Shown here: one piece after another, positions 10,561-20,904 of the stretch
Layout of the letters: each line of letters opens with the position of its first letter
Numbering within the stretch: the stretch's first letter is position 1
Assembly: GCF_019279795.1 (NCBI RefSeq)
Contig: NC_056738.1
Span: 402,061,311 to 402,125,310 of the forward strand
Length of the DNA stretch: 64,000 nucleotides
Origin: Protopterus annectens
Lineage: Eukaryota; Chordata; Ceratodontiformes; Protopteridae
Reading direction: 5' to 3'
The notes under the pieces: model-generated
Told to the model about the DNA's origin: nothing
Databases searched by the model: none
What the model saw: the letters and a program-made list of their open reading frames with translations, nothing else
Position numbers and translations under genes: made by a program

Positions 10561-11400
10561 AGGTTGAGCACCTGAGTGTGAACGAGTGACCCCCTGCCTT
10601 GTGTGAGTAGGTCAAAATCAGTGGGGTAACCTGTGGTAATTGCCCTTGGCTAGTAGATGAAGGGGAAAGCAATACTGTCTTGGCCAAAAGGGAGTTACCA
10701 GCAGGATTTTTGGTTTGTCCCTCTGAATCTTTAGCATAACTCTCTAAATCAGAGTGAAGGGGGAAAGACAAAGATACATCCCTGCCACAGAAAAAGAGAA
10801 GGCATCCACCCTCCACGCCTGTGGATGTGGATCCCTTGTGCAAAACAGAGGCATCTGCCTGTTCTGAGAGGAGGCAAACAGATCTGCCTGAGGAATACCC
10901 CCACTTGTGACTGAGATCCAAAAACACCTCCCCATAAAGCATCCATTCGTGGCAAGGTGCAGAGGTTCTTGCTGAGTGTCCACCATCACATTCTCTGCTG
11001 AAGGAATGTACACTGCTTGCAGGTGAATGTGCAGTTCTGCTGCCAGGGACCAAAGCTGAATTGCCAGGCTGCAGAGGGGGTAGGACCTTTGTCCCCCTCT
11101 GCTTGTTGATATACCATGGGACAGTCATTTTGTCTGTGACAACTTTTAAGGTGCTTGGTAGTAGGATTGGATGGAAGGTTTGCAAGGCTAAGAGAAGGGC
11201 TCTCATTTCCTTGATGCTGATGCGATCCCTTTGTCTGAGGGAGGACCACCCCCCCTGTACATTGTTTTGTTTGTTGTGGGTTTGCAGGACTGCTTCCCAA
11301 CCCAGGTTTGAAGTATCTGTAAAGATATGTTGTGGGGTTGTGAGAATCTGCAAAGATATACCCTGGTTAAAGCTTATGGCTGTAATCCACCACTGCACCT
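10541..11400 (-). pseudogene. D: RNase H domain (long open stretch)
   Basis: An open frame (11398-10541) contains FTDTSNLGWEAVL (first catalytic Asp), RISIKEMRALLLALQTF (catalytic Glu), and VTDKMTVPWYINKQRGTK (the third Asp, reading TDKMT against TDNTT elsewhere). RNase H removes the RNA strand during cDNA synthesis. Downstream of about 11070 the frame leaves that of the other copies. The sequence follows the RT and precedes the recombinase. Confidence 0.75.
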
Positions 11401-12366
11401 CTTTTTTTCAGGCATGGTAGAAGAGGAAGTGGAGTATCCAGGGGTGACAATGTTGGTTCCACCGACTCCTCAGTAACCATTGAACTGTTCTCATATGTAG
11501 CCTTGCTAAGGGGAGCATGGGTATCAGGGATGCCATGTGGCCTAGGACCCTCAAGAATTCCCTGGCTGTTAAGGTTTGGAGAGAGAGGAGTAATTGGAGG
11601 TAGTGTGTGATGGCTTCCACCTTCTGGCGAGAAATGAAGGCTGCCATCTGATCTGTATTTTTCCTGCATCCCAAGAAAACCAGGTCTTGGGTGGGGGTCA
11701 GGTGAGACTTTTCCTGGTTCACAGTGAACCCTAGGCTTGCCAGGGTATTGGACACCATGCTTAGGTGGTGGTGCAGGATATGCCAATCCTGGTGAAGCAT
11801 CAAGAGGTCATAAGTATGGATATATTTGAATGCCCTGCCCTCTGCAGTGGGCAATTACTGGGACTAGACACTTTGTGAATATTCTGGGGGCTATGGAAAG
11901 CCCAAATGGCAATGCAGAAAATTGAAAATGCAAGGAACCCATAGAAAAGCATAGAAACTTCCTGTAGCTGGGGTGAGTAGGGATATGGAGGTAAGCATCC
12001 TTCAAATCCAGGGATACCATGAATGCTTGGTAAGGGATGAGGGGTAGGAGGTGATGCAAGGTGAGCATTTTGAATATAGGCACCTTGAGGAATTGACTGA
12101 GTACAGACAAATCCAGTATTGGCCTCCAAGAGCCATCTTTCCTTAGAACCAAAAACATCCTGGAGTAAAATCCCTTGTCTGTCTGTTCTGGAGGTACTCT
12201 TTCTATGGTGCCCTGAGCTTGAAGCTGTTCTATAATTTGGGGGAAGAGTTGAAGCTGATTTGTGGGGGGTTGGGGTATCCCCTAAAAGGGAGGAAGTGTC
12301 CACCAAGTCATAAAGTATCCTTTCTGGATGATGGAAAGGACCCAAGCCTCTGAGGTTAATTTCCAC
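11400..12366 (-). pseudogene. D: reverse transcriptase (2-bp deletion at the active site)
   Basis: The open piece 12158-11808 holds MFLVLRKDGSWRPILDLS, FMVSLDLKDAYLHIP (motif A, with Asp) and LPFGLSIAPRIFTKCL (motif B), then IQIYPYL. Right there, near 11812, two bases that would encode part of the YLDD site are missing, and the frame moves to 11854-11408 (TYDLLMLHQDWH, then GFTVNQEKSHLTPTQ). The chain is otherwise close to complete for a DIRS RT. Confidence 0.8.
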
Positions 12367-14208
12367 CAGGAGGGTAGGGAAAGGGTGAGGTGGAGGGATA
12401 AGGGAGTGGAGATGGGTAACGGGTTTGAGTCACAGTGGAGGATTTCTGTTCTGGTCAGTCTGCCAAAGAAAAGGAGCTGGGGTAGAGGCAGAAGTTTGTT
12501 TAGGAGTGGAATGTCTCCTAGGTTGCCTCCGTCCATTGCCCTGTTGGAATGAGATGACTGCCTCCTAACAAAGGAGATACTTTGAGGGTAGTTCCTATGA
12601 TATCTAGAAATAGGAGACACTAGCAAATGTTTAAGATTTTGTAGCTCCTTGCCCTTATCCTTTAGGGATTTAAGGAGGCCTATAGAAGCTGCACTGAAAA
12701 GGACCTTATTATCAAGAGGTGCATCCAGCAATTTGGTCTGGACATCCATAGGAAGGGGCTGCAGCTTCACCCAAGAATATCTTCTCAGGAAATAACCTGA
12801 AGCTGCAGATTTTGAGGATGCCTCTACTGCATAACTGCACTTTAGGGAGTGCCTGGTCACCTGAGAGGTGGTAGAGAGCAGGGCAGATAGTTGTGACTTA
12901 GCTGGAAAATCTGGTACATCTGGAATGTGTGTAGAGATTATCTAAAACAAACCTAGCCATGTGAGTTTGGTAGTTTAGGGCTCTGATGGCTAGAGTACAA
13001 GTATACACCTTCTTTCCTAATCTATCCATAAATTTGCTGTCCTTGTCAGTGGGGAACAGAGAGATAGAGGGCAGCTGTCTGGATGATTTATCTGCTGACA
13101 CTGCAGTGACAGCAGGGTCTGCAGTGGGGGGGGGGAGGTTTGAATAGGAACTGTGTATCTTGAGGAACCTTATAGAATCTATCTGGTCACTTTGAGGTTG
13201 GGGGGCTGAGAGTCAGTGGTCTGGGATGCTGCCAGAAAAGCATCATGAAAGACTGGGAGCAGGGGAGGTACTGCAGATGGAGAAGGCTGGTCCATCTGCA
13301 ATAATTCAAAGTATCTCTTTTTGGTTTCAGAGACATCTGAGGCCTGCCATTTAAAGTGTTCTCTCATCAGGGAAATGGTATCCCCAAAGGAGAATTCCTC
13401 TCCTGGAGACTCAGAACTAATGCAATCCTCCTCCTCAGGGGTAATTAAGTCCTTGGGGGATTCTATCTGGGAGCAATAGGTAAGAGATTTATCAGTGGAA
13501 GAGAGTTCCTCTTCAGAATCTGCTAAGGCCTGTACAGGAGTAAGGGCTGGAAGAGGTACCCAAGACTGGAGGGCCTGGAAGGCCCTGAAAGGATTTTGGG
13601 AAAAAACTTCCCACCCAGGAGCTGGAACAGCTTCTTTGTGCTCCCTATGTTTCAATTTCCATTTCCTGTTCAGAGGAGTAGAGGGATGTGCTGACAGAGG
13701 CCGAGGCCTGAGAGGATGGAGGGAGTAGAGTAGGCTGCACTGACATCCTGAGCCATGGTTCCCCTTCGCCATCAGGAACTAATGGTTAATTTACCTCAGT
13801 GGACATACTCTGAATTTCCACCGAACTGGCTTTCACCAAGGTTCCCGGTTCTAGCGGTGAAATGGGAAGCTGACGAGACCCTGGGCTAACATCTGCCTTG
13901 AGAGTCTCATTGGACTCCTGAGGTGCAGAGTGGGCATCCGGCCCAACCTTCTTGGCCTTCTTCCAAGGCAGCTCATCAGAGGTGCCTACCTCATCCTCTA
14001 TGCCTAGCAATAGACACTGGAGCCTCTGATTTTCTAAATAAAGCTTTAAGGCAGCCAGATGGCTGTGAAGCATTTTAGGTACAAACGACTTGCAGATATT
14101 GCAAGACATATGGTTGTGGCCTTCACTTAAGCAAAATAAGCACTTATTGAGAATGTCCTTACGTGGAATTTGCCTTCTACCAGCACACTTCCCCTTCCTA
14201 GCTGACAT
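12282..14208 (-). pseudogene. D: gag (broken)
   Basis: I place the start at the Met at 14208 because MSARKGKC and the following Cys cluster align with the gag starts of the B copies; an upstream in-frame Met at 14247 has no counterpart. The cluster reads CLFCLSEGHNHMSCNICKSF, a C-x2-C-x4-H-x4-C-x2-C pattern. Pieces 13772-13179, 13101-12898 and 12860-12282 follow. The last carries the gag block KLLDAPLDNKVLFS. Frame changes separate the pieces. Confidence 0.7.
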
Positions 14209-14239
14209 GTACATTTGAAAAGCAAAAGAGGGTAATAAA

Positions 14240-14315
14240 AAACCCAAAGGGGTACTTGCATGTCGGACTGAAACAATGAATGAACTGATCCCCGGAGCTG
14301 GCGGTCCAGAGATAG
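14240..14315 (-). other. D: leader, cut by B1
   Basis: Short leader between gag and the ITR with a weak CCC/GGGG hairpin (14243-14252) near the gag start. The sequence breaks at 14315, where B1 begins, and resumes at 19861. Confidence 0.6.
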
Positions 14316-14525
14316 TACAGTTGTGTACCTACCATAAATATAGATGTTTGAGTGTATTCACTGTTGCAGTCATTACACTTGGGTTATCCTGCTGGCAGGC
14401 TACCCACAGTCGGCCTGAATTCCAAAGTCTTGGTCCGGCGTCGGTTGCTGTCACCTCCTCCCTGACGTCAGTGTGCCAGGGGTATACAAGATGCAGCCGA
14501 CGCCATTTTCTTCAGTTTTTCTTGC
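14316..14525. repeat. B1: 3' inverted terminal repeat
   Basis: The inner part (about 14365-14525) is the inverse complement of 19677-19846. The outermost 45 bp differ between the two ends and are represented separately in the ICR, as usual for DIRS elements. It contains TGACGTCA (14463-14470) and a GGGGTATACAAG TATA-like site facing into the element. Confidence 0.88.
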
Positions 14526-14692
14526 CTCAGACATCAGGTGCCCCCAAGAAGGTAGGCAATACATACTGCTTATAAAAAACATACACTAAAATAAATACCT
14601 TCATCTACAAGCAAATACACCACATAGGTTATATAGGATAGAAAAGTATAGATAAGTCCCAGCAAAGAAAGGGGGATGGTGGGTGGTTAACC

Positions 14693-14795
14693 TGGACTAC
14701 AACAGTGAATACACTCGAACATCTACATTTATGGTAGGTACACAACTGTACTATGTTCATCGTGTTTCACTGTTGCAGTCATTACACTTGGGTTG
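14693..14795. repeat. B1: internal complementary region
   Basis: AACAGTGAATACACTCGAAC through CACAACTGTAC is the complement of the left outer end (14316-14375). It is followed directly by TATGTTCATCGTGTTTCAC, the complement of the right outer end (19841-19860). The junction gives the predicted circular joint of the two termini. Confidence 0.9.
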
Positions 14796-14825
14796 AATCC
14801 CAAAGCTGAGGTTGGGAGGCTGGGT

Positions 14826-15881
14826 CTAAATAGGATTAGGAGTGGCTATGAGGCCCTGCAGAACTGCAGTGGCAAAGCCTGCTCTGGATTTAGAGTAAAG
14901 AGGTAAGTGATAGTGCTTGGTAAAAGTGTGCACTGAACTCCAAGTTGCAGCCTCCAAAATGTCCTTGGTTGGTACTCCTCTGAGAAAGGCTGCTGATGTG
15001 GCTGCTGCCCTGGTAGAGTGTGGCCTAATATTCTTAGGCACTGATTTGCCATGCTGTGCATAGCAGAAACGAATGCAGTGTCCTATCCATTTTGAAATAG
15101 TCTGCTTTGAAATCACCTTTCCTTGTGATCCTGCAGCATATGCCACAAAATGTTGCTCAGTTTTTCTGAAAGCTTTTGTTTTGTACAAGTAGAAGCATAG
15201 CTGCCTGTGTATGTCCAAAGAGTGCATAAGTCTCTCCCCTTTATTCTGGGGATTTCGATAAAAAGTTGGCAAATGAATGGTTTGGTTAAGAGCCACACTG
15301 GATACTACCTTTGGCATAAATGTTGGGTTTGTCCTTAGAGAAACCCTGTCAGGATGAAAAATGATAAAAGGTTCCACTGCCATTAATGCCTGTAACTCTG
15401 AGACTCTTCTTGCTGAAGTTATTGCTAAGAGCAGAGCAGTTTTCCATGATAATAATTTTATCTCAGCTGTATTGGCTGGCTCAAAAGGAGGTAGTGTGAG
15501 CTTTTCCAAGACAAAGTTGAGGTCCCATGTAGGTATCGGTGCTCTCCTTGGGGGTCTTATGTTTTTGGCCCCTCTGAGGTACTGTCTTAGCAGTGGATGT
15601 GAGAAAATAGGAGGTTTCGTATTGTAATGAGCTGAAATGGCAGAGGCATGGATCTTAATTGATGAGAAGGATAGGCCTTTGTCCAGCATCTCAGTTAGGT
15701 ATTGTAAAATCTGAGGAATATTTGGAACAAGCGGTTCAAGTCCTTGTGCCTGGTTCCAAGCACAGAATCTCTTCCATTTTTCTGCTTAAGATTTCCTGGT
15801 GCTGGGCCTCCTGGCTTCCAAAATGACATCCATAACTGCTTTAGAGAGAGGTGTGTTCTGAGTGGTTATATTATTCACCAT
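14826..15881 (-). pseudogene. B1: tyrosine recombinase, intact apart from one stop codon
   Basis: The frame from Met 15881 to the stop at 14826 is 351 codons long, interrupted only by a TAA at 15788-15786. The part after the next Met (15689-14826, 287 residues) is open. Core-binding domain: LSKAVMDVILEARRPSTRKS near the start. Catalytic domain: ARRVSELQAL (first Arg), HSTRAAATSAAF (His and second Arg) and TKHYHLPLYS (nucleophile Tyr). The start overlaps the RNase H stop as ATGGTGA, so the two frames overlap by 7 nt. The enzyme would integrate the element without target duplication. Confidence 0.9.
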
Positions 15882-17667
15882 GCAGCCAGATTTAAGGTTC
15901 TGAGTTGGCTGTGCAGGATCCGATTGTTTTGTTGGGTCAGATGATGAGGAATTTGAGGTAAAGTCCAGGCTGGGCCTTGAGACAAGCTCTTTAGGATTGG
16001 GTACCAGTACTTGCGTGGCCAGTCTGGGGCAATCAGAATCATTTTTGGCTTCTCTTGTCTGACTTTTAAGAGTACCTTAGGGAGGAGAGGCAGTGGTGGA
16101 AAGGCATAAACTGTTAGGGTTTTCCAGCTGAATGATAGAGCATCCATCTTCCATGCTTGTGAGTGATAAGTCCTTGTACAGAATCTCTGTAGCTGGTAGT
16201 TGTGAGGGGAGGCAAATAGATCTATGTCTGGGCATCCCCATTTCCTTACTTGTGGATCTAGTTTCCACTCGTGAGGGTCCATGAGGTTTCTGCTTAGTTT
16301 GTCTGCCAGAGTATTTTTCTTTCCTGGCAGGAATTGTGCCTGCAGATGTACTTGATAGGTCAGTGCTGTGTTCCACAAAGTCATGGCTTGCCTGCAGAGG
16401 GGGTAGGAATGTGTGCCCCCTTGCTTGTTTATGTGCCACATGACTGTAGTATTGTCCGTCTTTAGCAATAGTTGTCCTGGATGTAGTAGATCCTTGAAGG
16501 CTGTCAGGGCATTCTGTACAGCTAGCATCTCTTTTTGATTGATATGAAGATGCATTTGGTCTGTGGGCTACGTGCCCTGAATACATTTTCCCGCCATGTG
16601 TACCCCCCCCAGGCATAATCCGAAGCATCTGTTGTTAGTGTCTGCCTGGCTGTGGGTAAAGTGAAAGGCTGTCACTTGTTGTGGTGACAGGCCAGGGTCC
16701 ACAATCGAAACTCTTGTTCCAGGCAGGGAATGAGATTTATTATTGTTTCCAGGCTGTGGCAATGTTGAGTCCAAACACTTTTTAGATACCATTGTAGCCT
16801 CCTCATATGCAGTCTTGCATATGGAATTAGCAGGATGCAGGATGCCATGAAGCCCAAAGCCTGCAGAATTTTTCTTGCAGGTAGCTGGGTCTTTGTTGCC
16901 ATCTGAAAGTAATGAGTCAGTTTCCTTTGTCTGGCATGAGATAAGCCATCTGGGCAGTTGTATTTAAGCTTGCACCCAGGAGTATTATCTCAAGAGGGCA
17001 CTAGTTTTGATTTCTTTTTGTTTACTGTGTACCCTAGGCAAATTAGTAATCTTCTTACAAACGTCAGATGCTTTAGTAGAATGTCCTTGCTCTCTGTTTG
17101 AATAAGGCAGTCACCCAAGTAGGGATATATTTGAATTCCTTTTTGTCTGCAAAATGCAGCTACTGGTGCCAGGCATTTTGTGAAGACCCTGGCCACAGTA
17201 GATAAGCCAAAGGGCAGTGCAGAGAATTGGTAATGCATTGAGCCAGTTATGAATCTGAGGTATCTTCTGCAAGATTGTCTGATTGGGACATGCAGGTATG
17301 CCTCTTTGAGGTCCAAAGTAACTAGCCAAGCCTTCTTGCCAAGCATGGGTAGAAGTTGTTGCAGTGTCAACATTTTGAATTTTGGAACGTCCAGGAAAGT
17401 ATTTAGAGTAGACAGGTCCAGTATTAGTCTCCAGGCTTTGTCCTTTCTGGGTACCAAGAAAAGTCTTGAGTAAAATCCTTGCCCCTGCTCTTGCTGTGGT
17501 ACTTTTTGAATAGCCCTTATGTCCATGAGAACAGAAATTTGTTTTTGTGCCTCTGCCCATTGATTGTGCGGCAGGTCTGGCATAGCTTTTGGTCTTGGTA
17601 GGGTGTTAAAGTGGAACCTGTAACCCTGAGAAACAATATTCAGTACCCATTTGTCCTGGGTGATCAT
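15875..17667 (-). pseudogene. B1: reverse transcriptase plus RNase H (broken)
   Basis: RT (17667-16990, 225 open residues): RLFLVPRKDKAWRLILDLS, WLVTLDLKEAYLHVP (motif A), LPFGLSTVARVFTKCLAP (motif B) and IYPYLGD at the active site, where other DIRS have YLDD, so the first Asp is Gly. A frame change lies near 16990, another at a C8 run at 16603-16610, and a stop at 16568. RNase H (16555-15875, open): NQKEMLAVQNAL (Glu), LLKTDNTTVMWHINKQGG (Asp), NTLADKLSRN (Asp). The RNase H frame stops at 15875, inside the recombinase start. Confidence 0.88.
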
Positions 17668-17748
17668 GTGCCAATTTTGTGAGAAAGTGCTAGTTTTCCC
17701 CCTAAGGGTGCTGCCAAAAGGTAAGTGCTTGGCATTGGTAGAGGAAAG

Positions 17749-19541
17749 TCATTGAGACCGTTTCCTATAAGGTTGTGATTTGTCTTCTCCGCCTTTGGGG
17801 GCTGAAGTACCCCATTGTTTAGGTCTGTATGACCCTTGGGGCTGAGATCTGCCTCTCGGGAATCTGTATCTGCCTCTTTGTGACCTGTCTGACACTGGAA
17901 AGGACCAATTTTTTGAAGGCCAGTTCCTGCTAAATCTGGGAGGCTGAACCTGTAAGAAATCCGTTACCGTCTGCATTGATTTTGCTTTATCCTCCATTTT
18001 CTTTAACACCTCTTCTGCCTTAACACCAGACAAAGTATTATGCTGTAATTGAGCATCCAATAATTTTGGTTTAACATGATCAGGTAAACTCTGTTCTTTT
18101 AGCCAAGCATGTCTTCGAATGACAGAACCTGTAACTGCGGCTCTGCAAGAAGCCTCTAATGAATCAAAACCACATTGCAATGTATGCTTTCCCACTTGTT
18201 CAGCTGCATGCAATAAATCCTGCATTTCCTTGTTTTCAGGGCATTCAGAGCTTGTAAGCATTTTCTGTTTTAGCAGAGGCAGTGGGTATTGTTGATATTT
18301 AAGCATGTGAAACTGGCAGTTTAAAGCCCTTACAGCTAAAGTAGCAGAAGTGTAATTTTTTTTCCCCCATCTGTCCAGTGCTCTAGAATCCCTACCAGAG
18401 GGAACAGGGTTTTTTGCAGTGGAAGCCTTGACCCCTTTGGGACCCTGAGAAATTGTTTCTGGATCAGCAGCAGGGTTTTTATAAAGAAATGTATGGGAGT
18501 CTAGAACCCTGTAGTACCTATCTGGCTTAACTGGTGCAGGGGGTAATAAATCAGGAGACAAACTGGATGCAGAAAATACAACAATATCTAGCACAGGGGG
18601 GATAGCAAGAGGCCTGTGCTGAGGCAATAAAAGAAAGTCTGTGAGCCTTTTCTTTGATTCTGAATAATCCTGGCTCTCCCAATGGAAATGCTCCCTCATG
18701 GTGTGCAGGGTTTCCCCAAAACAGTAGTCCTCAGGAGGAGAGGCTGAAGGGATAGATTCTTCAACATCAGAGTCCTCATAGGGAGGAAGAGAATATCCCT
18801 GTTCTGAAGAGGAATCAAAAGAAATAGAAACCTAGTCAGAGGAGTCATAGTCAGTGTCTTGCCTAGGCCTTTTATCAGGAGAGGGGGTGGGAACCCCTGA
18901 TCAAAATAATTAGGTCCTCGGCCATTTTAAGCATCTGTTTCTTTGGCATGGATGACTGTCCAGGAGAATGCTGTACTTGTTTCTTTGTCTTTAACTGTGT
19001 TTTAGACTTTGCCTTGCCTGCTGAAGTGGTCTTGATAGTAAGCTGTGTAGGTCTGAAAACACCCTCAGAAGCCGATGCCTGCTCAGTGGCTCCAGACCCA
19101 TCTGAGGGAATAGTTTCCATAGGCCCAATACCTTGAGTTTCCAGAGGGCCAGTTGTCTCCACGTGGGAGTCAGGGGCAGCCTGTGGCTCTGAGGTAGCGG
19201 GTGTCAGGGGCTGTGAAAGTGCCTCACTGAGAACCGGCGACTGGCCAAGAAAAGGCTTCATTGGTTTTGGACCTCGGATGTCTGTCCTTTTCTTTGTCCT
19301 TGTGCTTTTTATGAACTCCGGTCATCGGTTGTTCCAATGGCATTATATAGTTAAACCTTCGGCCAAAGTAATGTAAAGCAAAATTGAACAGACGCTTAAT
19401 AGTGCGTTGGTTGAATCTAGCACAAAACCGACAACTAGCAACATTGTGGTCAGGGCCTAGGCAAGGAATACAGTAAGAATGAAAATCCTTATGAGGTATT
19501 TGCTTCCCACAAGAAATACAATTGTTAACTTTTACTGACAT
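17749..19541 (-). pseudogene. B1: gag (broken)
   Basis: I chose Met 19541 because MSVKVNNC is conserved in B2 and the ATG position in B0 and F; the open frame extends upstream into the ITR. An N-terminal Cys/His cluster reads NCISCGKQIPHKDFHSYCIP followed by CLGPDH and CRFC. Three frames follow: 19541-19224, 19261-18875 and 18699-17749. The last (316 residues) begins MREHFHWESQDYSESKKRL and contains LLDAQLQHNTLSGVKAEEVL, then ends in an Arg/Gly-rich tail. A stop lies near 18833. The nucleic-acid-binding role is inferred. Confidence 0.82.
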
Positions 19542-19564
19542 CGGTCTGGAGCAAGAAAAAGTTT

Positions 19565-19575
19565 CCCCAATGGGG
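19565..19575 (-). other. B1: leader hairpin CCCC-ATT-GGGG upstream of gag
   Basis: A 4-bp GC stem with a 3-nt loop, 24 nt upstream of the gag ATG. The same element occurs in B0 (29-39), B2 (37599-37609), and weaker in F (61159-61169), C (29646-29657) and D (14243-14252). Confidence 0.6.
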
Positions 19576-19676
19576 TACTTAGCTTTATTGAAGACTTCGG
19601 ATCTGAAATTCAATTTTGGAATTCTCAGGAGTCGGCCGACCGGCACTTGCAAACTGCTTTTGCTTCGGGCACTGCG

Positions 19677-19860
19677 TGGCAAGAAAGACTGAAGAAAATG
19701 GCGTCGGCTGCATCTTATATACCCCTGGCGCACGGACATCAGGGAGGAGGAGTCAACAACCGATGCTGGACCAGGACTTTGGAATTCAGGCCGACTGCGG
19801 GTAGCCTGCCAGCAGGATAACCCAAGTGTAATGACTGCAACAGTGAAACATGATGAACAT
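19677..19860. repeat. B1: 5' inverted terminal repeat
   Basis: It pairs with 14365-14525. On the minus strand it holds GGTATATAAGATGC (19707-19720), a strong TATA candidate. The CRE position reads TGATGTCC instead of TGACGTCA. Confidence 0.88.
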
Positions 19861-20043
19861 CACTGTGGCAGAAAAGTTCTGAAGGGGGTACATGCAGACG
19901 TCACTTTTATAGCTGATGTCAAGTTTATGGCCTTGATAAGGAATGTAGGATGTATCCCTGCTCCTAAGACTTTGGTATACTGCCAGATGTCCGGTACTGC
20001 AACATCCCTACTGTTATGAATACTGTAACATGAGAATAGGACA
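19861..20043. repeat. D: 5' inverted terminal repeat (resumed after B1)
   Basis: It continues D from 14315 and pairs with 8986-9235. On the minus strand it contains CTATAAAAGTGACGTC (about 19914-19899), joining a TATA-like and a CRE-like motif. The outer end is TGAGAATAGGACAT, after which C resumes. Confidence 0.85.
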
Positions 20044-20521
20044 TTTTTGGTTTGTCCCACTGAATTTTTAGCAGGACTTTCTGGATTAGAGGGGGGGGGA
20101 GAGACATATAGGAACATCCCCTTCCATGAAACTGAAAAGGCATCCACTTTCCATGCTAGTGGTGACGGGAGCAGAATAGCTGCCGATGTCTGCAAACAGA
20201 TCTATATGTGGAGTGCCCCATTTGTGGACAATGTCTAGGAGGAATCCCTGTGTTAACATCCATTAGTATTTTGAGACAAGGATCTGCTGAGGGCATCTGC
20301 CTGATGGTTGTCCTGTGATGGGATATATACCACCAGAAATGTTACATTGTATTGAGTGGCCAATTCCCATGTTTGTATTGCCAGCCTGCAAAGTAAATAG
20401 GATCTGGTCCCCCCTTGTTTGTTGCTGTACCACATCACTGTGGTGTTGTCTTTGAAGACTTGAAGCGGACCAGGTTGAATGAGTGGGTGGAAGGTCTTCA
20501 GGGTTAGGAGAAGAGCAGTCG
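20044..20521 (-). pseudogene. C: middle of RNase H (resumed after D)
   Basis: Its homology to D (10690-11170) begins at the very base where the D insertion ends. The readable frame 20438-20253 has MMWYSNKQGGTRSY (the D-x-MWYINKQGGT block with Ile changed to Ser) and the block NHQADALSRSLSQ with the final catalytic Asp. It is cut at 20521 by E and resumes at 26575. Confidence 0.75.
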
Positions 20522-20680
20522 ATCTGAAGTAGTTAACTTCATTTGTTCATCAACCTGTGGGTATTGGATCTGAGCCGGCAGCTTTATTCAGCTAAAATTC
20601 GAGCTCCAAGCTCCTCCCTCTTACCCATAACCCCCTGCCATCCTTCTCTTTCCCCAGATCTCGTTTGCCGCGGCTTATTC
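20522..20680. repeat. E: 5' inverted terminal repeat
   Basis: The reverse complement matches 26385-26560: AGCTCCTCCCTCTTACCCAT (20607-20626) pairs with ATGGGTAAGAGGGAGGAGCT (26427-26446). Confidence 0.88.
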
Positions 20681-20904
20681 AAGCACCTAGAATGAGCTCC
20701 AGGCGTAGGGTTTCGTGAGTTTTTGAAGAAAAATTTCTCTGTTTTTTACCTAGTTTTTAGTTTGTTAACGAGCGAGTGTTGTTCCCTTTGGTAGTTGATT
20801 TAGCTAATTTTAGTTGCTAAAACCTTGTATTTTTTTCAGTTACTCTAGTCTCCCTCTTCCCGTGTGTGTGAAGGTGTGTTTGGGTTAGGCCCTTTTCTAC
20901 AACT

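Larger units (their letters stand above)
14316..19860 (-). mobile_element. DIRS element B1 (5545 bp), innermost element of the stack
   Basis: The best preserved DIRS in the window. Order on the minus strand: 5' ITR (19677-19860), gag (from 19541), RT-RNase H, tyrosine recombinase, ICR (14693-14795), 3' ITR (14316-14525). The ends are TACAGTTGTGTACC and CAGTGAAACATGATGAACAT. It interrupts the 5' leader of D. Length agrees with B2 (5541 bp) and F (5526 bp). Damage: two frame changes and one stop in gag, two frame changes and a stop in RT-RNase H, and one stop in the recombinase. Confidence 0.93.
8986..20043 (-). mobile_element. DIRS element D, interrupted by B1 (own sequence about 5.5 kb)
   Basis: D shares the terminus type TAGTTGTGTAAG with C and is inserted into C's RNase H region. 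Own parts: 8986-14315 and 19861-20043, total 5513 bp. The far 5' end was split by B1: the 5' leader stops at 14315 and the remaining ITR resumes at 19861. Gag, RT, RNase H and recombinase are all present in order, with frameshifts. Confidence 0.88.

Noticed and set aside
14316-19860. DNA transposon, because of the inverted terminal repeats
   Set aside because: RT, RNase H and a tyrosine recombinase lie inside, with an ICR and no target duplication, so DIRS explains the repeats.
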